Assembly: GCA_013399895.1 (NCBI GenBank)
Contig: VXBA01001027.1
Span: forward strand, 1,134,374 to 1,198,373
DNA from: Serilophus lunatus
Lineage: Eukaryota > Chordata > Aves > Passeriformes > Eurylaimidae
Direction: 5' to 3'
DNA: 64,000 nucleotides
In this document: positions 1-9,400 of the stretch, piece after piece
Numbering within the stretch: position 1 is the stretch's first letter
Layout: each line of letters opens with the position of its first letter
Notes under the pieces: generated by a model
Told to the model about the DNA's origin: nothing
What the model saw: the letters and a program-made list of their open reading frames with translations, nothing else
The model's database searches: none
Program-made: the position numbers and the translations under genes

Positions 1-3000
1 ATAGCAAAGTTCTCTGTGCAGTGTTGTATCAGTTGATAAAACCTTGCCATTTGTTGTCACTAATCCCAGATGAGCCCTCATAACCCACAGCACTGAACAC
101 ACACTCTGGAAAGCACAGTGTGTTTGCTCTGATGTCCAGAAGTGTGATTTGGATGGGGAAGGACAGAGTCAGGTGTCTTTCTCTCATCAGTGAGGACACA
201 GAGCATCTATCAAGGTATGTGTAGCTAAAATATACATTAGAGATTATTACTTTTTTACCACAAACTGGTCCTGTGAATTTACCCCTGTAAAAATCAAAGA
301 CCTGCTTGGCCTTTTTGGTGTTTTCATGTTGGGCTTGGTTCACGTGCATTACTTCCTCCTACTAAGACCACAACACTCAACATTTTTTATCAGCGAGGAA
401 AGGTACTCAAGGGAAAGAGAGAGTATAAGCCACCTGTAGTGGCTGTTCCAAAAATTAACCAGAATCAGCAATTAAAAACTTCAAGCAATGCCAATGGATT
501 CCAAACTGGAACAATCATGAGAATAAATAATGTGCCCAGGTGGTTAAACAATAGCAAAAGGAAAACTGTTTTCCTCAAAATAATGCACAGGGTTATATCT
601 ACCTTTCTCTCAGAACCAGAAAAAAAATCATTTCAGGCTGTCCCACAGAAATATGTGAGATGCACTATTTCATGGTGGTGCAGAAGTCTTACAATTGACT
701 TAAAAAATAAATGTAACCACTACTGTGTTAGGATGTTCCCAGCAGCTGCCACCTGGTTCATCTCTCAGCTTTCTTTACTTTTGTAACAGAAAGAACAAAC
801 TCTAAAGAACTTCTAAGTTCTAGTGAAGATTTTTAGGCCTTCTACAATTACTGACTCCCACATTTTTCAAGCATTTGCCCACAAGTGATCTCTGAGCAAA
901 TGCCTCACTTTATAGAGGAGAAAGCTGAAGTGCAAAGAGAGCTCTCATTCCAATAAAAGCCAATGGCAAATCTCTAATAAATATCCTCTGTTCAATTTTA
1001 GTGTTAAAATGACACGTCTGTGGTCACTAGGAGTCCTTAACACAACAAAGAACAGAGCTGAGCCAAATTTATGTCCTAGGCCTCACTACAAGCCTTGAAA
1101 ACTACAACAAAGGACCTAATTGCTCAATCAAGGAGAATATTCAAGACCTAAAACTGTAATTATTGAGTTTTATAGCATGCAGAGGACTGGATGACTACAA
1201 AAATCATAGAAAGGAAAGTGTATTTCCGTTTCAAGTACTTGAGATTTTATTGTGCCAACATTCTTCTTATTACCAGAATCGTTACTAAAATTACAAGACC
1301 ACCATAAGTGATCCCATATGATTGTTTTCTTACTTCACACTCATTTAAAGAATTAACAGTAATTTACATACTTCGTCTAAGAAATGAAATACCGATTTCT
1401 AAAATTAATCCTAGTTTTTTATTAAAAACCCACTGTGATGCTGACTGAAGTAAATGGGAAATTTTTCACAAATTCAAAGGCCATTGAATGAAACTATATA
1501 TACCTACTGTAAAAATAAGTAGCATTTAACTTCCCTAAGTTCTTTAGATTTTTTGACTCTCTGAGACAAGGCTCAGACTCTTGGGTTCCTCTGAGGGCCC
1601 AGAACACTTCTGCCACTTACTTTCAGCAGCAGTTAACTAGGACTTTTGCACTGCATAAAAGAGAAACCTTTCTCAAAAATTCAGAGAGAACTTCATTATC
1701 TCAGAATAAGAAATACATAACAGATAATTTCAAACCTCTGAAGGTGAGAAGGTCACTACGAGTCCGAGTTTAAGCTCCAAACTCTAAGAGGACATGAATT
1801 AATGGATGAACAAGCAAAAATATTAAATTCACACAACTTGGCTGTTTCTTTTTTAAAAAAACAGCCTCTTAAGTAAATTAGTCTTAAACAAGGAAAAAAA
1901 TCTAACTGGGAATGAGAGAATGTGGGCTAAGAAACAAAACTATGCAAAACTGAAGCAGTAACACTCCTCAGAGAATTCTGTTCCAAGCAATTAGGAAGGA
2001 CAAGCCACAAACCACTGTGCACACATTTCACACAAGTGAGTCAGTTGTCCAGCAAAAGGTCCTGTCCACCCCACATCCTCCAAACAAGTCTGAATATCCT
2101 GGATAGACTGAGCATGTGGGACAATTAAATCAACTAAAGTAGCTAAAATCTCACTGGTTTCCTATAGTGCTTGGCACCTGAGTAATTAAAGCATCTTTGA
2201 AAATGTTCCTTATTGGCCCAGTGCACAACTATTCAGTGAGACAGAACTTCAACTGGGAGAGGAAATTCTGTGTCTGGATGTACTTTCAATTCTTTCAATT
2301 CTCTCATTGGGATTTCACAACATGAGTTTGACTACAGTTACAAAGAGTAGAAATACCTGTCAAAGTGTAACAGAGTTGTAAAATAACTTTAGAATAGGAT
2401 GACAAAGCAAGCCCAGCAGCCCAGTGTACTAAAGGCATCATCATGTGGCTTTCAGATGACACTGAGATGCTACAGAACACAAAGCCAGCTTTCTTAGTCT
2501 ATTAAAAACCTGCACCTAAAAATTCTTCTTGTTTAGTTTGTTTAAATGGTAATTTCAGTGGAATGACCAAAAATGCATAAGTGACCACTAATGAAACCCT
2601 GACTGCATTTAAATAACAAGCATGGGACTCCTGGAATTTGGACTTTCTTTCTGCCCTGGAGGTTTTCCAGAATTTTTCCTACCCACTCCTACTCCGGATG
2701 AAGCGCTTTTGTTCAGGAAGATCCTTCGGGACTGAGGAACTCACAGACATTACTTCTTGCTAACACCACCCTAATAGATCATCTTGATCCCTGTCGTGAC
2801 CTACTGTGAGCAAACTCTGTCTGTTCACCCTGGCCCAGCCCCTCATGGCAATCACACCACGCACATCCCTGCTCTTACCTAGACCTGCAAACGCAGGAGA
2901 GGAACTCTGGGGTTTCCCAGGTTTCCTGTGAAGGACAGGACAGTTTCATGGCAAATTCAAATCATGCCATGAGATTTCTAAAAGGAGGGTTCTGAGATTT

Positions 3001-4250
3001 TTCTAATGCAACCTGTGCCATCACCTTTGCCAGGATTAGTGAGCAGGGATTGCTCAACTGGAGCGCCGTTCCAGGAGGTGTCGGCTCCTACTGCTCTCTT
3101 TAGACACATCATCCCTTACTTCAGCCTGCATGAGAAATGACTGGGAGCCCAGCTGCTGAACCAGCCAGTCCATCTGTTACCCCCGTTAATAAATGTGGAA
3201 TTGTGTTCACTCTCACTAAAGGGCTCATGATTCACTGGATTTGTCTTTTTGGGGAACATCTACTGAAGTTTGTTAGGTGCACAAATATATGTGGCTGTGG
3301 ATCCTGTCTTTAGCAGCACAGACATTGTTCAGTGTGTTCTTGGCATCTCTTCTGCCTGATGATAACATGAACCTGCTCCCGTAGGAGCAAGTTTTCAGCT
3401 GAGGCTGCTCTAGGAAGCTCAGTCAGATCTAAAGCCAGGGGACCATAAGAAATCCTTGTGTCATCCCCAAATTTTTTTCAGTGACAAAATCTGACCTTTT
3501 GGTACCTCTCACTGTGATGCTTCATGTTCAGAACACAAACAATTCTGTGCAGAGTTTGGCTGACACTGACCTAAAAATACACAACCTAGATATGAAATCA
3601 CATGAAATGGCTGTTTGCCCTCCTGTAACCAAAGAGATATTTCTCAAACACTGCACATGGCTTTTAAATGGTATCAAATGTCAAAATTTTTTCTGTAGTA
3701 CAGTCAGGGGCCATTGCTAGGACAACATTCCTGGATTCCTGCAATCTTATTTGACAAAAAGAGTGGACCGATTCTGTGTTTCCAACCATTTGCTTCTGGA
3801 AGTTAATGAAACAAAATTTATTTCCTCTTTTCCTTTGGTGAAACAAGCCAATGATTTCCACTGGAGGAAACACAGGATTCCTTTCCTCAGACCTGCAACA
3901 TCCATGTGAATAAATCTCTTTAACCTGGGAACTGATGACTTGTTTCTTAAATCAGAATTTCATTGTTCCAGTCAAACAACACTAAAGGCAAATAGAGAAT
4001 ACCTGCCAAGGGGCCACCAGGCCAACGACCGTCACTGCATTAAAATAACCAGGAACCAGAGCAAACAAAATGGACGAATAATTCCATTTGTCAAACTCTG
4101 CCGTGACCATGGGGCAGGAGATGCCATTCTTTATACTCAGGGTAAATCAGAGATGAACAAAATCCTCAGAGACACATCAGATTCAAACTCCTCTACAAAA
4201 GTCAGTGATCAGGAGCTTGGGGGGCAGGATGAGGTGCCTGGTGCCATAAT
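1..4250. other. Intergenic DNA upstream of EIF4A2, no supported gene
   Basis: AT-rich DNA. The open frames are short, lack splice-site context and resemble no family I know, for example 29-349 (-), 439-786 (+) and 3481-3720 (+). In mammals the gene upstream of EIF4A2 is KNG1, but I see no cystatin-like exon here. I see no RNA gene. Confidence 0.6.
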
Positions 4251-4254
4251 TTAG

Positions 4255-4337
4255 ATGATGGGTTACTGTCAGATTTTAAGTTGGACCTGATGATCTCTAA
4301 GATCTTTTCCAACCTTGCTGATACTGTGATACTGGGT
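4255..4337 (+). repeat. CR1 LINE 3' terminal fragment
   Basis: The stretch with TTGGACCTGATGATCTCTAA, then TCTTTTCCAACCTTG, then GATACTGTGATACTG matches the conserved 3' end of CR1 retrotransposons, which ends in a short ATTCTGTG-like repeat. It is a 5'-truncated, diverged copy with no coding capacity. CR1 is the dominant LINE of birds and other sauropsids, so this is also evidence for the host clade. Confidence 0.8.
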
Positions 4338-5640
4338 AAACACTGTTTGTCTCTCCCTTGATTGAGAGATTCCCAGTTATTTCAGACAGTAGATAACAAT
4401 ATCAATTTCAAAAATTGTCCCTTGATTGAAGAGTCAAAAAAACCATTTTCTGGGGTTTTTTTGGTTGTTTTTTTTTCTGTGCTGTTGTTGTTGGTTTTCT
4501 TAAGAGGATGAAGTTTGGCCAAGTGGAATAAAATAAGACTTGCAGCAAACCAGAGCAATGGGAACAGTTTCTTCTTAAAGAAAGCCAGGAAAGCCTTGTT
4601 ACTTAAAAACTATGGTCAAAACCAAACTCTAAAAGTGATCTGGATACACAGATAATCTGAAATGACAGTAATTTCATTACAGGAATAAAGTGGACACTTG
4701 TTTCTGAGATGCCATTGCAAGCCTGAGAAGGATGGCTTAACCTTCCTAAAAATCCCCTCAGCTCCAGAAATCCTTTTCACCCAGGTTTGCAAATACACTA
4801 AGACTTAAATGCAATATTTAAATAAAAATATATACATTCAGCTTTCTTAATAAATATTCAAGATCATTAACAAATATTCAGTAATATCATTTCTCCACTT
4901 GGACTCAAAGTCATCTTAGTGGAACATCCAGCCACGTTCTTTCTTCAGTCCATCCTGTTCTTTTACAACCAGAGGTTTATGAGTCCACACAAACCTTCAT
5001 CATCCATTTAAAAGGCCTCTGTTGTGGAGTGGCTGCCTGAACTCTAATCAGGAGCTTAGAGTTCAGGCATATTCACAGATATTCTCAGTATTTTCTACCC
5101 AGCAGAGGTGAAACAAAACTACAGACCATCAGGGTGGGTCAAGAGCAGAGCTGTGTTTCTAGTTTTGCTGGGATATTGGTAAGTGCTGCATAATTTCTAC
5201 AGGTAATATTGCCCAGCAGATGCTGCCATAGGAAGATTAAATGCCTTTGAGAGATTCCCTTTATGGATATTCTAGAGGGTTCTAGACAATTTACTGTATT
5301 ATAGACAAGTAAAGGGTCGAGTCTCTCAAGCACTGCCTCCATTTGTTCGTATATAATCACTATGGAAACAGTTTTGAGAAGTGACACACATACACCCATT
5401 GAAGCTGGCACAAAATGATTGCTGAGAATTTATATTATTTATGTCATCATTTATATTATATTATTACATTAAGAAGTACTGAGGAATAGACTATTGTGAA
5501 GCCTGAGAAAAGCATTTAAACCATTGATATTTTTTCTACCACACTATGCAAGCCTTGGGCACGATCATGGTTTGCAAGGCAACGCTTCCCTCACTGCTTT
5601 ATTTTGAACTGTACTAACCTTTAAATCACTTCTGACAGGT
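4338..5640. other. Intergenic DNA before the EIF4A2 CpG island
   Basis: No exon recognised. It includes a T/G-rich low-complexity stretch (about 4446-4500), AT-rich DNA around 4800-4870 and 5420-5470, and the perfect hairpin listed separately. The 90-aa open frame on the minus strand (5139-5411) resembles no known family. Confidence 0.55.
5034..5069. repeat. Perfect 14-bp inverted repeat with 8-nt loop
   Basis: TGCCTGAACTCTAA (5034-5047) is followed by an 8-base loop and its exact reverse complement TTAGAGTTCAGGCA (5056-5069). It may be the remnant of a short palindromic transposon or a transcribed hairpin. Neither is proven. Confidence 0.85.
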
Positions 5641-6362
5641 TTGGCGTTTTGTTTTTTTTTTCTTTTTGTGGACATCGCTATGCTGCAACCCTGCGGGATT
5701 ACCACAGCATCTACAAATTCCCACAAATTCCTGCCTCCCCCTCAGGAACGATCCCCTCACGGCCCCTCCGTGAGCTCCCAGCGCTGCCCCCTCACGAGAG
5801 GCTCCGCAGAGCGCGGGGTGCGTTTCTCCCCTCAGGGAGGAAGAGGCGGGAGCCATTTCAGCGAGCGGGGCGGACGGAGCGAACCCGCCGCCGCAGGAGC
5901 GCGGCCACCTTTCGCCTGTCCCGGCTTGGGGACTGCGCTTCTCCACCGCCATCCCCTTGCTCCGGGGCTTTAAAAACAACCGACAGGGCGGGGGAAAAGC
6001 GTCCGCTCGCAGCCACCTCAGGCCCGGCCGCCACCGCCCCTTCCCGCCCGCGCCGCAGCAGGGGCCGGCCCGGGAAACCCCGTGCGCGCGGGGGGGCAGG
6101 GACGGAGGAAGGAGCGAGGCGCCCTCACGCACTCAATGGTGCAATATCCTTCCGCGCCGTGAGGGGGGAAAAAAGTAGTTCCGCGGTCCCTCCAACCCCG
6201 TGCCCCCGAGTGGCGCGGGCACAGCCTTCGGAGTGGCTCGGACAGTCGCGCGACGGGAATGTCTGGGGAAAGGGGGCTCGATCCGGGGGGATTCGTGCGT
6301 TTTTTGCCGGTGGCATGAGGTGCATATCCATGCGCAGAGCAGAGCGCAACGAGTCCGGCGGC

Positions 6363-6377
6363 GGGGCGGGTATATAA
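6363..6377 (+). promoter_or_regulatory. EIF4A2: EIF4A2 core promoter: GC box plus TATA box
   Basis: A GGGGCGGG GC box directly precedes TATATAAGG (TATA at 6371-6377). About 30 bases downstream is a C followed by pyrimidines (around 6400-6405, CCTTTTC), which would be the start site. A TATA box inside a CpG island is unusual but suits a highly expressed translation factor gene. The start site is inferred from spacing. Confidence 0.75.
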
Positions 6378-6399
6378 GGCGGGCTCCGCGGAGCGCTTG

Positions 6400-6434
6400 C
6401 CTTTTCAGTTGAGGACAGAGCTGGTGGTCGGAAC
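6400..6434 (+). promoter_or_regulatory. EIF4A2: EIF4A2 short 5' UTR with 5'TOP-like start
   Basis: If transcription starts at the C at 6400 or 6401, the mRNA begins CTTTTC, a terminal oligopyrimidine (TOP)-like motif. TOP motifs are known to couple translation of translation-machinery mRNAs to mTORC1 through LARP1. The leader would be only about 34 nt, with no upstream ATG before the start codon at 6435. The exact cap site needs CAGE data. Confidence 0.5.
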
Positions 6435-9400
6435 ATGTCAGGGGGCTCCGCGGATTATAGCAGGTACAGGGGGCGGCCCGGGCCCTTCCCTCCTTCGGGG
6501 GCTTCGTGGGTTGTGCGGGGGCGGCTGGAGAGCGGCGGAGAGGCGAAGAGAAGGCGGATGTGGGCGCCGGGGCCCCCTGAGGGAGGCCGGGGCGCTGCGC
6601 TCAGTCAGCCCCGCGCCCCGGCCCCTCCCGTTCTAGACGTTTCGGTGCCGGCCCTTCCCTTACTCGCCATTCAGCCGCGGCTGAGCTCTTAATTTCCCGG
6701 GGCTCGGTTTTCTTTGCTGGCTTTCTTTAATCCATTCTCTCGCCCTTGAAACCGGGCTTGGGAAAATTTAACCTCCTACAGCCGAAATGTGTCGTTTAAA
6801 CGACTCGGCGAGGTGGTGTTTTTTTTTTTTTTTTCCTTTTTNCGGGGCGGGGGGATCCGCAGCGCCGTCGGGAGCGCGCCCGCCCTCCCCCCTCCCGCCA
6901 CGGGAGCGCGCGCTCCATGTGCCCGCGGCCCCTCGAAAAACGGGAACGGGGAAAGGAGGGAAGGGTAGGAGCTCGTCCCTTGGCAGAATCCCAGAGCACC
7001 TGCTGGGATGATCTGTCCCGCGGCGTTGGCAGCCGAGGGGCTCAAGTCCTTCCCGTACTAACGGTGTGTTCTCTCCAATGGCAGAGACCATGGCGGCCCA
7101 GAGGGAATGGAGCCCGATGGTGTCATCGAGGTGAGCACTTGGGAACTGGCCTGGGTGTTTAATCACTCGTGGAGATGAGTATTGTATTTAATATTTTCTG
7201 GGGTTTTTTTTTTGTTTCTTTATTGCAGAGCAATTGGAATGAGATTGTTGACAATTTTGATGATATGAATTTAAAAGAATCCCTTCTAAGGGGCATCTAT
7301 GCTTATGGTTTTGAGAAGCCTTCAGCTATTCAGCAGAGAGCTATCATTCCATGCATCAAAGGTATGCAGGCAAATTATTTGTTGAGATCAACGTGGAATA
7401 ACTAAAACATTTTAAAATGCATACATTGTTTATTACTGTGCAATGATACCTATTGTTAACCTTGAATGAAAAAAAAGTGATATGATGGTACACCATCTTT
7501 CGGGACTGACCTGAAATGGAGAGAACTCTGTAGTACTGATCACTTAATTCAAGGGCAATTAAATAAAAATCCCGTGAATAATCTGTGTGGGAGCAGTAAA
7601 TGTGTATCCTACTTTTTTTAGGGTATGATGTGATTGCTCAAGCTCAGTCAGGTACTGGCAAGACAGCCACATTTGCTATTTCCATCCTGCAGCAGTTGGA
7701 GATTGATCTCAAGGAGTCCCAGGCACTGGTTTTGGCCCCTACCAGAGAACTGGCTCAACAGGTATTGATTGTGTACTTAAAAAAAAAGCTTGTGTTGCAT
7801 AGGTTTCAGGTTTCACAACTGTCACAACAGCCTTCTTAAAGAGCTGCAATAAATACCCTTTCAGAACCCTTTTTGTGTGAAGTAATGGAGGTTAAAAACT
7901 GGCTTCTGTCCTGCAAGTTCCTTGCCTGCCCATGGAGGGGATGCTGTGCTGTGCCAGGAGTGCAGAACCCAGCTGCTGTTCAGGGGGTGGCTCATCTGGA
8001 GCCCAGTGTTCTGAGTGGAAACAACATTGAATTTGGAAACTATTTGAACTTCTGTACGGTTGTGGAACATGAAAACTGCAGTACGCATACGGTCACTTAA
8101 ATGTTTCTGTGTCTTATGTTTCCTTGGCAATGTAGTTGAATGTCCACTTCCAAAGCTTGGTATTTTTGAGGTTAAGTGGGCGTGTCTTAAAACATACAGG
8201 TTGCTCAGATTGTTAGAATGAGTAGATCAGTAATATGGGGTCTTCAAACGTTGAACCCACTTCAAAGTAGGAAACTTGCTGTCATTTCTAACTAAAATAC
8301 ACTGAAATGCCAGTGCTATAATGACAAATCCTCTTCAAGGTATAGTTAAACGTACTAAATCAGAAAGGAATCTAAAAACTGAGTGTAATTAGAGCCTCTG
8401 ATCAGAAGGTAAAGCCTTAGTTGTGCTCTGAAGCCGTTGGTGAGGTGAGGCTTGTTTTGAACCCTGGCATACAGTGGTGCACTTGGAGACAGCCCAGATA
8501 AGAGCCAAAGTGCTTAATGCAGATCTGAGCTGCTGAGAGCTTGAGCTCCTGTCTGGAGGCCCTGCTTTCAGCTTTGTGGTTGTCTCATGGTAGTGACTTG
8601 CTCAGCAAGTTCAACCAGTAAGGACAAAAACTTAAATGCCCCTCTGACTTCAGCTTAATAGAGAACAACTTCATTAATGCTGCAGATGGGCAAAGTTATT
8701 TTAGCAACTGTTTGCTCCGAGAGCTCCACAGTCCTTGTTTGCTGTCCTGGCTTCCAAAGTCTATAAATGCCAGTGGGGATGGGGCTTAATGCTTACTGCA
8801 CCAGCAATTACTGATGCAAGGTTCTATTTTAGATTCAGAAGGTAATCCTGGCCCTGGGAGACTACATGGGAGCAACATGCCACGCTTGTATCGGTGGCAC
8901 AAATGTGCGCAATGAGATGCAGAAGCTGCAGGCTGAGGCTCCACACATCGTGGTCGGAACCCCAGGGCGTGTGTTTGACATGTTGAACAGGCGCTATCTC
9001 TGTGAGTATGGATTCACTTGGGCTCCTGAAAACACAGTTTACAACACAAGCCTCATACCCAGTGACAGCCTTAGTGTGGTGTTGTCATTGTAGGGAGCTG
9101 AAAGTTCACTTTTGTTTCTTTTCCAATAGCACCTAAATGGATCAAAATGTTTGTTCTGGATGAAGCTGATGAAATGTTGAGCCGTGGATTTAAGGATCAA
9201 ATTTATGAGATCTTTCAAAAACTAAGCACAAACATCCAGGTAAAAAGCTTTTACGTGGTTAAATTGATGGGTACAGATTTGCTTAAGAGTGTAGCAGAAA
9301 AATGAGTTGCACAAATCAAAAATGGGTGTCCCGGGTACCTACTAAGGCTGAATAATACATTCTAGGTTGTGCTGCTGTCAGCTACAATGCCAATGGATGT

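Larger units (their letters stand above)
5700..7100. promoter_or_regulatory. CpG island spanning the EIF4A2 promoter, exon 1 and intron 1
   Basis: GC content and CpG density rise abruptly at about 5700 and fall after about 7100, against an AT-rich CpG-poor background. Long open frames on both strands inside it (for example 5626-6132 minus and 5649-6377 plus) follow from the lack of AT-rich stop codons and are not genes. A single unresolved base (N) lies at 6842, after a T-run in intron 1. Confidence 0.85.

Noticed and set aside
5139..5411. 90-codon minus-strand frame as a retroelement polymerase fragment
   Set aside because: No reverse transcriptase or integrase motif, and no flanking repeat structure.
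5626..6377. Overlapping open frames of 110-242 codons on both strands upstream of EIF4A2
   Set aside because: They arise from high GC content in the CpG island, are low-complexity in composition (R, P, G, A), occur on both strands at once and match no family.
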